A stretch of 64,000 nt of DNA from NCBI RefSeq assembly GCF_010731595.1, contig NZ_AP022582.1, forward strand, positions 62,001-126,000, written 5' to 3'. The position numbers were made by a program, and so were the translations under genes. This document shows, piece by piece, positions 46,627 through 55,830 of the stretch. Every line of letters begins with the position of its first letter. The stretch's first letter is position 1. Origin of the DNA: Mycobacterium seoulense. GTDB lineage: Bacteria; Actinomycetota; Actinomycetes; Mycobacteriales; Mycobacteriaceae. The notes under the pieces were generated by a model that saw only the letters and a program-made list of their open reading frames with translations, searched no databases and had not been told where the DNA came from.

Positions 46627-47295
46627 ATGGTTAAGGTTTTCCTGGTCGATGACCATGAGGTCGTGCGGCGGGGGCTCGCCAACCTGCTGGCCTCCGACCC
46701 CGAGCTGGAAATCGTCGGTGAGGCGGGCTCCGTCTCCGAAGCCAAGGCGCGGATACCGGCGCTGCGACCCGACGTGGCCGTGCTTGACGTGCGGCTTCCC
46801 GACGGCAACGGCATCGAGCTGTGCCGTGACCTGGTGTCCGATCACCCCGACCTGCGGTGCCTGATGCTGACGTCGTTCACCTCCGACGAGGCGATGCTCG
46901 AGGCCATCCTGGCCGGCGCCAGCGGCTACGTCGTCAAGGACATCAAGGGTATGGAGCTGGCCCACGCCATCAAGGAGGTCGGCGCCGGAAAATCCCTGCT
47001 GGACAACCGGGCGGCGGCCGCGCTGATGGCGAAACTGCGCGGTGCGGCCGAACGCGAAGACCCGCTGTCCGGACTCACCGAACAGGAGCGGACGCTGCTT
47101 GGCCTGCTCAGCGAGGGCCTGACCAACAGGCAGATCGCGGCCCGGATGTTCCTCGCCGAGAAGACGGTGAAGAACTACGTGTCGCGGTTGCTGGCCAAGC
47201 TCGGTATGGAGCGCCGCACCCAGGCGGCGGTGTTCGCGTCGAAGCTGGACCAACAGTCCGGCCATTCCCAGACACCGGCGGCGCCGCCCGAGTAG
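46627..47295 (+). CDS. dosR: DosR (DevR) dormancy response regulator
   Basis: 222 residues. Receiver domain: VDDHE (D8, D9), phospho-acceptor Asp54 in [28 protein letters not shown] and the conserved Lys in GYVVKDIKG. The C-terminal LuxR-type HTH contains [18 protein letters not shown] and the recognition segment [21 protein letters not shown], nearly the same as Mtb DosR. It activates hypoxia/NO/CO genes through the boxes found across this window. It is 59 bases downstream of the Rv3134c-like USP and followed by the kinase. Confidence 0.97.
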   Translation: MVKVFLVDDHEVVRRGLANLLASDPELEIVGEAGSVSEAKARIPALRPDVAVLDVRLPDGNGIELCRDLVSDHPDLRCLMLTSFTSDEAMLEAILAGASGYVVKDIKGMELAHAIKEVGAGKSLLDNRAAAALMAKLRGAAEREDPLSGLTEQERTLLGLLSEGLTNRQIAARMFLAEKTVKNYVSRLLAKLGMERRTQAAVFASKLDQQSGHSQTPAAPPE

Positions 47296-47421
47296 CGGGC
47301 GACCACAAAACGCCACGCGAGCGACGCCGACTCTTCGCTTGGGCGCTTGCCGAGTTGCGACTAGGCTGGTCTGACCATCGGTCATGGCGCCGTGTCTAAA
47401 GCAGCTGGGAGGTCGGTCGCA

Positions 47422-49131
47422 ATGACGAGCGACGAGAAGGGCTCGGCGTTCGCCGAACTCGGCCAGCGCGGCCTGGTAGGCAGAATGCACCAGCAGCTCG
47501 ACGAGTTGCTGGCGGCGCGCGACCAGATGGAGCAACTGCTGCGGGTCATCGTCGAGATCGGCGCGGGCCTCGACCTCGACGCCACCCTGCACCGGATCAT
47601 CGGCGCGGCCAGGAGGCTGACCTCCGCCCCCTACGGCGCCCTGGCCATCCGCGATCCCGAGGGCAACCTCCTCTCCTTCGTCCACGAGGGAATGGACGCC
47701 GACACGGTGGCCCGCATCGGGCACCTGCCGGTCGGCAAGGGACTGTTGAGCCTGTCGCTGCTGGACACGCCGGCCCTACGGATGGACGACCTCACCGCCC
47801 ACCCCGCCGCCGTGGGGTTCCCCGAACACCACCCGCCGATGCGCGGCTTCCTCGCCGTGCCGATCACCATCCGACACAGTGTGTTCGGCAACCTGTACCT
47901 CACCCACGTCGATCCGCAGCGGGTGTTCTCCGAGTCCGACGAGGTGGCCGCTCGCGCGCTGGCGTTCGCCGCCGCGGTCGCCATCGACAACGCGCAGGTG
48001 TTCGAACGCGAGCGGACGGCCGCCAAGTGGATGGAGGCCAGCCGCGAAATCACGACCGCGCTGCTGTCCAGCGCCGAGCCGCACCGGCGCCCCCTGCAGT
48101 TGATCGCCGAACGCGCCCGGACCCTGACCGATGCCGAGCAGGCGATCGTCCTGGTGCCGGCCGATCCCGACCTGCCCGACGAGGAGGTCGAGACGCTGTT
48201 GGTCTCGGCGGCGGTGGGGGTGCACGCCGCCGAGGTGGTCGGCCAACGGGTCCCGGTGGACGCGTCGACCAGCGGCGCCGTCTTCCGGTCCGGCGAACCG
48301 CTGATCACCGAGACCTTCCGGTATCCGATTCAGGCCTTCACCGATGTCGGGCAGCGTCCGGCCATCCTCATGCCGCTGCGCGCCCACGACGAGGTCGTCG
48401 GCGTGATCGCCATCGCCCGCGGCAGCCACGAGCCGCCCTTCGACGAGAGCTACCTCGATCTGGTCAGCGATTTCGCCACGCACGCCGCGATAGCGCTCGT
48501 GCTCGCGTCGGCTCGTGAGGACGCGCGGCAGGTGACCATCCTCGCCGAGCGTGAACGGATCGCGCACGACCTGCACGACCACGTCATCCAGCGGCTCTTC
48601 GCCGCCGGCATGGATCTGCAGGGAACGCTCGCACGGGCGCGCTCCCCGGAGGTGTCCGACCGGCTCAACCGCACGCTCGACGATCTCCAAACCATCATCG
48701 AGGAAATCCGCACCACAATCTTCCAGCTGAAATCCCCGCCCGGTAAGAACGACTTCCGGTATTGCATCCAGCAAGTGATCGCCGACCTGACCCAGAACCG
48801 TGACATCGTCACCACCCTGCGCATGCACGGACCGATGACCGCCGTCGGCGGTGGGCTTGCCGACCACGCCGAAGCGGTGACCACGGAGGCCGTCAGCAAC
48901 GCCCTGCGTCATTCGGGCGCGTCGCGGCTGACCGTCGAGATCAGCGTCGCCGACATGTTCGTCCTCGACATCATCGACAACGGCTCCGGCATACCTGACG
49001 GCAACACGCGCCACAGCGGTCTGGCCAACATGAAGCGCCGCGCCGAGCAACTCGGCGGTGCGTGCGAGATCACCGGGCCGCCGGAGGGCGGTACCCGGGT
49101 CCACTGGGTGGCCCCGCTCATCGATCAGTAG
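47422..49131 (+). CDS. dosS: DosS/DosT-type haem sensor histidine kinase
   Basis: 569 residues; ATG with GGGAGG upstream preferred to GTG at 47392. Two GAF domains (about 50-195 and 215-365) precede a HisKA_3/HATPase pair. The proximal haem ligand is His137 in FPEHHPPM (DosS H149), and Tyr159 in FGNLYL matches the distal tyrosine (DosS Y171). The gating residue is Ala75 in YGALA, where DosS has Glu87 and DosT Gly85. The phospho-acceptor is His385 in DLHDHVIQRLF; ATP-binding motifs are EAVSNALRHS and DNGSGIPDG. It phosphorylates DosR. It is the only DosR kinase in the window. Confidence 0.95.
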   Translation: MTSDEKGSAFAELGQRGLVGRMHQQLDELLAARDQMEQLLRVIVEIGAGLDLDATLHRIIGAARRLTSAPYGALAIRDPEGNLLSFVHEGMDADTVARIGHLPVGKGLLSLSLLDTPALRMDDLTAHPAAVGFPEHHPPMRGFLAVPITIRHSVFGNLYLTHVDPQRVFSESDEVAARALAFAAAVAIDNAQVFERERTAAKWMEASREITTALLSSAEPHRRPLQLIAERARTLTDAEQAIVLVPADPDLPDEEVETLLVSAAVGVHAAEVVGQRVPVDASTSGAVFRSGEPLITETFRYPIQAFTDVGQRPAILMPLRAHDEVVGVIAIARGSHEPPFDESYLDLVSDFATHAAIALVLASAREDARQVTILAERERIAHDLHDHVIQRLFAAGMDLQGTLARARSPEVSDRLNRTLDDLQTIIEEIRTTIFQLKSPPGKNDFRYCIQQVIADLTQNRDIVTTLRMHGPMTAVGGGLADHAEAVTTEAVSNALRHSGASRLTVEISVADMFVLDIIDNGSGIPDGNTRHSGLANMKRRAEQLGGACEITGPPEGGTRVHWVAPLIDQ

Positions 49132-49166
49132 CGAGCGTCCGCGGCGGGACCAATGCGGACGGTCGA

Positions 49167-49183
49167 GGGGTCTAACGGCCCTG
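49167..49183 (+). promoter_or_regulatory. DosR-box-like site GGGGTCTAACGGCCCTG
   Basis: Same variant as 44887, 51965 (minus) and 58228, with the half-site ACGGCCCTG. It lies 36 bases before the acetyltransferase start. Confidence 0.6.
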
Positions 49184-49218
49184 CCCAATCCCGTCGGCCC
49201 GCGATTAACCTCGGGCAG

Positions 49219-49752
49219 GTGAGTGATCGCCCGGTGGAGGTCGCCGCCACGGCGCGGCTGCTCGACGGGCGCCTGATTTCGCTGCGTCCCCTCACCGTCG
49301 CCGACGCCGACGCCGTCTTGGCGCTCCACGAACACCTGTCCGACCATGACCGGTACTTCCGCTTCTTCACGCTGCAGCTGTCGCCGCTGCACGAGCTCGT
49401 CGGCAAGCTGACCGAGCCCGCGGACGGGCTGTACGCGCTGGGCGCCTTCGACGCCGATCGGCTCATCGGGGTGGCCCATTGCATCGTGGTCGAGGACCCG
49501 AAGGTCGCCGAGGTCGCGATCGTGGTCGCCCACCAAGACCATTCGGTGGGCGTGGGCACGGCGCTGCTCAAGCATCTGGCTCCCGTCGCCCGGGCGCACG
49601 GAATCGCGCGGTTCATCGCGGACGTCCTCGGCGAGAACCACCTCATGCTCACGGTTTTCTTCGATCTCGGCTGGCCTTGCCGGCCAATCGATTACGGTTC
49701 GATTCGCCATCTCGAGATCGACCTACCCGAACTGGACGAGGTGCCGGCATAG
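49219..49752 (+). CDS. GNAT-family N-acetyltransferase
   Basis: 177 residues from GTG. Strand pattern LISLRPLTVADADAVLALHEHL, GVAHCIVVEDPKVAEVAIVV, then the acetyl-CoA loop region HSVGVGTALLKHLAPVARAHG (a variant of Q/RxxGxG/A). Related domains occur in protein acetyltransferases with cNMP or CoA-ligase partners, but here it stands alone. It shares the unit with a tandem USP 11 bases downstream; USPs are known acetylation targets in mycobacteria, so that pairing is suggestive. Substrate unknown. Confidence 0.85.
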   Translation: MSDRPVEVAATARLLDGRLISLRPLTVADADAVLALHEHLSDHDRYFRFFTLQLSPLHELVGKLTEPADGLYALGAFDADRLIGVAHCIVVEDPKVAEVAIVVAHQDHSVGVGTALLKHLAPVARAHGIARFIADVLGENHLMLTVFFDLGWPCRPIDYGSIRHLEIDLPELDEVPA

Positions 49753-49763
49753 AGGAGTGGACG

Positions 49764-50642
49764 ATGACACAAGATGCCAAGAAACACGGAGTGCTGGTGT
49801 GCGTCGACGGGTCGGCGGCCTCCGACGCCGCCGTCGCCTGGGGCACCCGTGAGGCCGTCATGCGCGGATTGCCCATCACGCTGATGCACGCCGTCCCGCC
49901 CGTCGTGGTGGGCTGGCCGGTGGGCCAGTTGTACGCGGACATGCCCGAATGGCAGCAAGACAGCGCTCAACACGTCATCGACCAGGCCCGCAAGGTGCTC
50001 CGCGCCACCCTGGGCGATTCCGAACCACCCGAAGTACGCACGGAGACGGTGTATTCGGCCATCGTCCCGGCGTTGATCGAGGCCTCCAAGGATGCCTGGA
50101 TGCTCGTCGCGGGAAGCCAGGGCCTCGGTGCGCTCGGGCGCCTGCTGCTCGGTTCGGTGACCGCTGGGCTCCTGCACTACGCGCACTGCCCGGTCGCGGT
50201 CATCCACTCCGAGGAGGGGGCGGTCCCGGACTCGACCGCCCCGGTGGTGCTGGGCATCGACGGGTCGCCGGCGTCGGAAGCGGCGACCGCCCTGGCCTTC
50301 GACGAAGCGTCACGCCGGGGAGTCGGGCTGGTGGCGCTGCACGTGTGGAGCGACGTGGGGGTGTTCCCCATCCTCGGCATGGACTGGCATGACCGGGAGA
50401 AGGAGGGGCAGGAGATCCTCGGCGAACGCCTGGCCGGCTGGCAGGAACGCTATCCCGATGTGCACGTCGAGCGGAAGCTGTTCTGCGACAAGCCATCCGA
50501 GTGGCTGCTGCAGGAGTCCGAACGCGCTCAACTGCTGGTGGTCGGTAGCCGCGGGCGGGGCGGATTCCCCGGCATGCTGCTCGGCTCGGTGAGCTCCGCG
50601 GTGGCGCAGTCGGCCCGCATACCGGTGCTGGTCGTCCGTTGA
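49764..50642 (+). CDS. Tandem universal stress protein, Rv2005c/Rv1996-like
   Basis: 292 residues; ATG with GAGGAG upstream. Two complete USP domains, each with its own ATP loop: GLGALGRLLLGSV in the first and GRGGFPGMLLGSV in the second. This distinguishes it from the one-intact-half USPs at 44965 and 45743. It belongs to the same subfamily as the gene at 55831 (shared [11 protein letters not shown]). It is expected to bind two ATP per chain. Confidence 0.93.
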   Translation: MTQDAKKHGVLVCVDGSAASDAAVAWGTREAVMRGLPITLMHAVPPVVVGWPVGQLYADMPEWQQDSAQHVIDQARKVLRATLGDSEPPEVRTETVYSAIVPALIEASKDAWMLVAGSQGLGALGRLLLGSVTAGLLHYAHCPVAVIHSEEGAVPDSTAPVVLGIDGSPASEAATALAFDEASRRGVGLVALHVWSDVGVFPILGMDWHDREKEGQEILGERLAGWQERYPDVHVERKLFCDKPSEWLLQESERAQLLVVGSRGRGGFPGMLLGSVSSAVAQSARIPVLVVR

Positions 50643-50676
50643 CGAAGAGAATCGACGGCGTTGAAGGAGGCTTGCG

Positions 50677-51045
50677 ATGATCGAACTGCTGGAAGACATG
50701 CCGGAGAAAGTGATCGGCATCCGCGTGTCGGGCCGGCTGCGCGGTGACGAGCTGCGTGACTTCAGGCCCGAGATCGACCGGGTGCTACAGACGGGCGAGG
50801 TCAGGATCGTCGAGGTGATCGAATCCGATTACGAGGGATTCGGGCGCGGCGGATTCCTCGAGGATCTCAAGCTCGGCTTCGGCACCGTGCTGCCGCACCA
50901 TTCGGCGTTCAAACGGATCGCGGTGGTCTCCGACAAGGACTGGGTGGCCCCCGTCCTGCACGCCCTGGCGTGGATGGTCCCCGGCGAGATCGCTGTGTTC
51001 GGCCTCGACGAACTCGAGCGCGCCAAACAATGGGCGGCCGGGTAA
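50677..51045 (+). CDS. SpoIIAA-like STAS protein
   Basis: 122 residues; ATG with AAGGAGG upstream. MIELLEDMPEKVIGIRVSGRL, then a long middle helix and FKRIAVVSDKDWVAPVLHALAWM is the SpoIIAA-like (DUF3478) version of the STAS fold, which lacks the phosphorylatable Ser of anti-anti-sigma factors. Members may bind lipids or act as regulators. It is 34 bases after the USP and likely the last gene of the GNAT-USP unit. Confidence 0.88.
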   Translation: MIELLEDMPEKVIGIRVSGRLRGDELRDFRPEIDRVLQTGEVRIVEVIESDYEGFGRGGFLEDLKLGFGTVLPHHSAFKRIAVVSDKDWVAPVLHALAWMVPGEIAVFGLDELERAKQWAAG

Positions 51046-51069
51046 CCCGCCCGCTCGGTCGCGTCCGAC

Positions 51070-51885
51070 TCAGTCGCGTACGACGAGCACCGAACAGCCC
51101 GAGTGGCCGTTCGGACGCGCGGTGACCGGCCCGACGATCCGCGCGACCTTGTCGGCCTCGTCGCTGCCCACCACCGCGAGTTGAACGGGCTCGGATGTGT
51201 GCGTGAGGAATTCGGCGGGTCCGCGCCGTGCCGCGGCGGGCTGGACGTGCACCTCGCGATGCTTCGACACCCACGGCCCGAGCCGATGATTCAGCTGCTC
51301 GTAGGGAATCTCGCCGAGGCCCCACCGCCAGACCCCCATCGCCAGGATGGGTGCTTCCCGAAGGCGCGCCTGGTGGAAGGCGTGCTCGAGCACCGCGTCG
51401 TTGGTGGCCGATTCGTCGACCGCAACGGCGACATATCCGCCATCGGGCTGCGTCGCGTCATGGTTGGTGCGGATGATGGCCACCGGGCAGTTCGCCTTCT
51501 GCGCCACGGTGTCCGCGGTCGAGCCGAGGACCTTGCGGGCCATCCAGCCCGTCCCCACCGACCCCACGCAAACCATTGCGGCGTTGCGTGATTCGTCGAC
51601 CAAGGCACTCTCCGGGGAACCGCGCACCACGTCGCATTCGATTTTGACCGGCTTACCCGTGGCCTGAATCGCCGCATCGGCGGCGCGCAACGACGCCTGC
51701 GCGTACTGGATGTCCAGACTGTCGTCGCCCGCCGTGTCCGCGGGCCGCTCGGGGACGGCGTGGATGAGCCGCAGCGGGACGTTGCGGCTGACGGCCTCGT
51801 CGACGGCCCATTTGGCCGCGTTGATGGCGGCGTCCGAGCCGTCGATACCCACCACGATCCGCCGCGACGACTGCGGATTGCTCAT
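51070..51885 (-). CDS. Universal stress protein
   Basis: 271 residues; ATG with GGAGGA upstream. First half intact: [24 protein letters not shown] and glycine loop GTGWMARKVLGST. Second half degenerate, ending GHSGCSVLVVRD. Same subfamily as the genes at 30933, 44965 and 45743. A DosR-box-like site lies 80 bases upstream on the correct strand. It converges with the STAS gene. Confidence 0.93.
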   Translation of the reverse strand: MSNPQSSRRIVVGIDGSDAAINAAKWAVDEAVSRNVPLRLIHAVPERPADTAGDDSLDIQYAQASLRAADAAIQATGKPVKIECDVVRGSPESALVDESRNAAMVCVGSVGTGWMARKVLGSTADTVAQKANCPVAIIRTNHDATQPDGGYVAVAVDESATNDAVLEHAFHQARLREAPILAMGVWRWGLGEIPYEQLNHRLGPWVSKHREVHVQPAAARRGPAEFLTHTSEPVQLAVVGSDEADKVARIVGPVTARPNGHSGCSVLVVRD

Positions 51886-51964
51886 CGAGTCCTCCTGTAT
51901 GACTGGCCATCGGGCGCCTGGGCCCGTCACTGGCCACGTTATGAAAAGACGGGCTCGGTCCAGC

Positions 51965-51980
51965 AGGGCCGTTCGACCCC
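51965..51980 (-). promoter_or_regulatory. DosR-box-like site (GGGGTCGAACGGCCCT on minus strand)
   Basis: ACGGCCCT variant, 80 bases before the minus-strand USP start and downstream of the otsB1-like stop. Confidence 0.55.
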
Positions 51981-52006
51981 GGTTCCGGGGCATTGGTCAC
52001 CTGGGG

Positions 52007-55000
52007 TCAGGCGACCTGGACGGTGTGCCCGGGCAACAGGTGTTGCATACGGCCGCGGCATTCCACCGCGATCGACGCGCTGTTGCCCGCCTCGGAGGTC
52101 AGGTCGGCCGCCCGGCCGCTGACCCGGAGGTGCAGCCGCTGGCCCCGGTATACGAACGGGAACTCGATGGGATCCAGCGCTTTCGGCCACTGCGGGCTCA
52201 GGATCAGCCGGTCGTTGCGGGTTTCCAGTCCGGTGAAGCAACGTTGCAGCAGGTCGATGCTGCCGGTCATCGCGGCCAGGTGTATCCCCTCCGATGTGGT
52301 GCCGCCCTGGATGTCGACGATGTCGGAGGCCAGTACCTGCACGAAGTACTTCATGGCGTGATGCCGGTTGGCGCGGGTGAGAACCCACGAATGGACGAGC
52401 GCGCTGAGCGTCGATCCTTCCGAGGTGCGGGCGAGGTAATAGTCCACGGTTTCCGGAATGCGCTCGGGCGCAAAGCGGTAGCCGAGCCGGCCGAACATGG
52501 CGAGCAACTCATCCGACGAGAGCAGGTAGAACAGCATCAGCACGTCGGCCTGCTTCGACGCCTTGTAGTTGTTCACGCTGTCGTTCTCGGCCTCCAGGAT
52601 GCGGTCGAGCCGCTGGATGTTCCCGTAGCGCTGCCGGTATTGCTCCCAATCCAGCTCGGCCAGTTGGGAATAGCCTTCGAACTGGCTGATCACGTTGTCG
52701 TGGAAGGGGACGAACATGCGCCGCGTCACGTGATCCCACCGGCGCAGCTGGTCGCTGGTGAGATCGATCTTCCGGACGAGGTCGAGACGATCCCGCAGCG
52801 GAAGCAAGTCCAGGGCGTCCATCGCCCGCAGGATCACCCAGACCGCCATGACATTGGTGTACGCGTTGTTGTCTATCCCGTCGTACTCCTTGCCGGGGTA
52901 GCCGGAATGGAATTCGTCGGGGCCGATGATTCCGTTGATCGTGTAGCGGCCGCGACTCTCGTCGAAGCCGGCAAGCCCGACCCAGAAACGCGCGATCTCG
53001 ACCAGCATCTCGGCGCCGTAGTCGACAAGAAACTGGCGGTCCCCGGTCACCTGGTAGTGCTGCCAGGTGTTGTAGGCGATGGCGAGACCGACATGGTGTG
53101 CGCGGGCGCTGGCATCCGGATTCCACCGCCCGGACTGCGGATTGAGGTGCAGTTCCTGGCTCACCTCGCGCCCGTCGCTCCCCGATTGCCAGGGATACAT
53201 CGCGCCCAGGTAGCCGGCTCGGCGCGCCGCCCGGCGGGCCTCGGGGAGCCGCCGATAACGGTAGAGCAGAAGCGACCGGGCCACGTTGGGCATGCGCACG
53301 CTGAGCACAGGGGAGACGAAAAGCGAGTCCCAAAAGACGTGTCCGCGGTATGCCTCGCCGTGCAGCCCGCGCGCGGGGACTCCGGCGTCGAGCTCGGCGG
53401 TGTGCGGTGAGATCGTCTGCAGCAGGTGCACCAAGTGCAGCCGGAGGACGCGCAGCGCGTCGGCGCCGCCGGTCAGGCCGATGCTGCATTGCTCCCACAA
53501 CAAATCCCAGGCCCGGGCGTGCTGACGATGCAGTTCGGCGTACCGGTCGGCGGCGTCGAGGTGCAGCTGGGCGGTGCTCGCCGGCTCCGAGATCGCGCCG
53601 TCCCTGCCCGTGAAGATCGTCGCGATCTTCTCGCAGGTGACCGATTGCCCGGCGGCCAGCTCCACCGCGATGTCGTGACCGCCACGGTCGGCTTCCCGCA
53701 CGAATTTGTACCGCGCATCGGCGGGTGTGTCGCCGCTCCATACGGTGTTGCGCGCGGCCACCGCGATGGCGATGCGCGACTGCGACGTTTCGGTGCGCAA
53801 TATCACCGAGTCGGTCGCGGTTTCGTCGATCACCGGCGACACGAGGTGCGTGCTCGACAACGAGCGGTAGCGCTCGACCATGGTATTGCGCACGCTGCCG
53901 TCCAGCAGCGACCGGAACTCGACGGTGCCCGACCAGTTCTCCGCGGTGATCGTCGTCCGCATGGCGAGCACGTGTGGCTGGTCCATGGATGCGAACCGCT
54001 CTTGGGTCATCGTGGTGATCTGGCCCGCACCGTCGCGGAATCGCATCGTGCGGATCAACGTCGCGTGCCGCAGGTCGAAAGTCTGTCGGTAGAACAACAA
54101 CTCGGTGTCGTCGACGTGAAACCACGGCCCGTCGTTGATCCGGAATGTCAGCGACAACCAGTTGGGTAGGTTGACCAGGCTCTCGTTCTCGACGGTTCGG
54201 CCCGCGATGCGATCGGCCAGCGTGTTGTAGACGCCGGCCGCGTATGTCCCCGGGTAGTGTGCGTCGGCCGCCGTTGCCTCCGGGGCGCAGCCCCGGGTGG
54301 CGACGTAGCCGTTACCGACGGTGCACAGGGTTTCGCGCAGCCGCTCGTAACTCGGGTCGTAACCCTCATAGACCAGTTCCCATGGATCGTCGGGAGCGGC
54401 CGTCGCCTCGTGCAGATCGCCGGCCAGCCGTCGGACGAATTCGCACACCGCCGGGGGATCGGCCAGGCTGAACAGCGCGGCGGACGGGCGATCCCCGTCC
54501 TCGTTGTGCCGCACCGCGATTCCCACGCCGTCGAATTGGACGGCGTCGAAAGCGTCCTCGTCGGTGATATCGTCGCCGACGTAGATCGGCAGCATGGCGC
54601 CGGAACTCGCTCCCTCGATGCGTTCGAGGATCCAGTGCAGCGTTTTTCCCTTGTCCCAATCGAGGCTGGGGCGCAGCTCGATGACTCTGCGGCCCATCGT
54701 GACCCGCAGGCCCTGGGATCGCGCGAGTTTGCGTGTCGTCGCGATGATGCGGTCGACCTCTGCCGGGTCCACGTTGCGATAGTGAACCGCGACCGCAAAC
54801 CGCTTGCGCTCCACCCAGATCCCGGCGATGTCGTTGAGCAGCTCCGCCGCCCGGTCGGCCGCACGCGTCAGAGCGCCCATGGCATCGAGCGCGGCGGCGT
54901 TCTCCTCTTGGGTCCCGTCCGGTGCGACGAGTTCGAAGCCGTGACTGCCCGCGTACCACAACCCGTCGACCTGAACGCGTTCGCGAAGATCGCCGAGATC

Positions 55001-55687
55001 GCGGCCGCTTATCACCGCGACGGGGCACTCTGCGGCCAGCGCGCGCAGCGCTTCGAGGCCGCCCTCGACCAGCGTGGCGGATTCCGGCCGACCGACGATC
55101 TCGGACAGCGTGCCGTCGAAGTCGAGGAACACGGCCGGTCGCCGGCTCGCCACCAGCTCTTTCAACTGGCTGTAGACACCCATCGCGTCGGCGATGGTCG
55201 AGATGGGGACGCCGCCGTGCCGCACCGAGATCTCCGCGAGGTCGGCGACGACGGTGTCCGCCCCGCGGGACAACAATTCGTCGGCCCCCCCGTTGCGCTC
55301 GAGGCCGAGGACGAGGCCCACGCCACCGTCTCGGCCGGCGGCCACCCCCGCTTCGCCACAGTCGATCAGGACACAACGCACCGGGCGTACCCCAAGGCGC
55401 GTCACCGTCATCATCAGGGCCGCATCGACCTGCTCGGCGGTATCGGCTGCGCCGACCGCCACGCCGACGAGTTCCCCGATCCCCGCGGCGCGCAACAGGG
55501 CCGCGCAGTCACGGGTGGACGAATAAACGGCGGTGGCGACTCCGGCGTCGCGCAGCCGCTGCAGGAATGCCGCGGTTGAATCGCGGGCCTCGACCGTACC
55601 CGGTGCCGTCTGTGCGACCACACAGTCGATCCCGAGAATCACCGCATCGTGGTAACGCCTATCGACAATGACTGCCCATTCGGTCAC
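52007..55687 (-). CDS. otsB1: HAD remnant - trehalose-6-phosphate phosphatase - GH65 fusion, OtsB1/Rv2006-like
   Basis: 1,226 residues from GTG (Rv2006 is about 100 longer). Residues 1-170 look like a HAD domain without the DxDxT nucleophile (GIDCVV). Residues about 185-430 are a trehalose-phosphatase with DFDGT (189-193), ISGRD and YVGDDITDEDAF. Residues about 450-1226 are a GH65 protein with the general acid in GPDEFH and the serine-rich GGTTSEGIHLAAMTG typical of GH65 phosphorylases. One chain could therefore make trehalose and also phosphorolyse or hydrolyse it. It is divergent from the Rv2005c-like USP, as in Mtb. Confidence 0.92.
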   Translation of the reverse strand: MTEWAVIVDRRYHDAVILGIDCVVAQTAPGTVEARDSTAAFLQRLRDAGVATAVYSSTRDCAALLRAAGIGELVGVAVGAADTAEQVDAALMMTVTRLGVRPVRCVLIDCGEAGVAAGRDGGVGLVLGLERNGGADELLSRGADTVVADLAEISVRHGGVPISTIADAMGVYSQLKELVASRRPAVFLDFDGTLSEIVGRPESATLVEGGLEALRALAAECPVAVISGRDLGDLRERVQVDGLWYAGSHGFELVAPDGTQEENAAALDAMGALTRAADRAAELLNDIAGIWVERKRFAVAVHYRNVDPAEVDRIIATTRKLARSQGLRVTMGRRVIELRPSLDWDKGKTLHWILERIEGASSGAMLPIYVGDDITDEDAFDAVQFDGVGIAVRHNEDGDRPSAALFSLADPPAVCEFVRRLAGDLHEATAAPDDPWELVYEGYDPSYERLRETLCTVGNGYVATRGCAPEATAADAHYPGTYAAGVYNTLADRIAGRTVENESLVNLPNWLSLTFRINDGPWFHVDDTELLFYRQTFDLRHATLIRTMRFRDGAGQITTMTQERFASMDQPHVLAMRTTITAENWSGTVEFRSLLDGSVRNTMVERYRSLSSTHLVSPVIDETATDSVILRTETSQSRIAIAVAARNTVWSGDTPADARYKFVREADRGGHDIAVELAAGQSVTCEKIATIFTGRDGAISEPASTAQLHLDAADRYAELHRQHARAWDLLWEQCSIGLTGGADALRVLRLHLVHLLQTISPHTAELDAGVPARGLHGEAYRGHVFWDSLFVSPVLSVRMPNVARSLLLYRYRRLPEARRAARRAGYLGAMYPWQSGSDGREVSQELHLNPQSGRWNPDASARAHHVGLAIAYNTWQHYQVTGDRQFLVDYGAEMLVEIARFWVGLAGFDESRGRYTINGIIGPDEFHSGYPGKEYDGIDNNAYTNVMAVWVILRAMDALDLLPLRDRLDLVRKIDLTSDQLRRWDHVTRRMFVPFHDNVISQFEGYSQLAELDWEQYRQRYGNIQRLDRILEAENDSVNNYKASKQADVLMLFYLLSSDELLAMFGRLGYRFAPERIPETVDYYLARTSEGSTLSALVHSWVLTRANRHHAMKYFVQVLASDIVDIQGGTTSEGIHLAAMTGSIDLLQRCFTGLETRNDRLILSPQWPKALDPIEFPFVYRGQRLHLRVSGRAADLTSEAGNSASIAVECRGRMQHLLPGHTVQVA

Positions 55688-55760
55688 CTTTGCGACGATG
55701 CCACAGCGCCGGCGTCCGTCAAGGGTCGTCGGCGCTGTGGAGGCCTCATGGCCATGCGGT

Positions 55761-55776
55761 TGGTGACTAAAGCCTC
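55761..55776. promoter_or_regulatory. Weak DosR-box-like site GTGACTAAAGCCTC
   Basis: Degenerate match (GGGACTAAAGNCCC expected) in the divergent otsB1/USP promoter, 55 bases before the USP start. Inclusion rests partly on the known DosR control of the Mtb counterparts. Confidence 0.4.
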
Positions 55777-55830
55777 ATGATCGACGGTCGCAGCCGCCAT
55801 AGCGTTTTGGGCGAGGAGAGGGAGAACATC

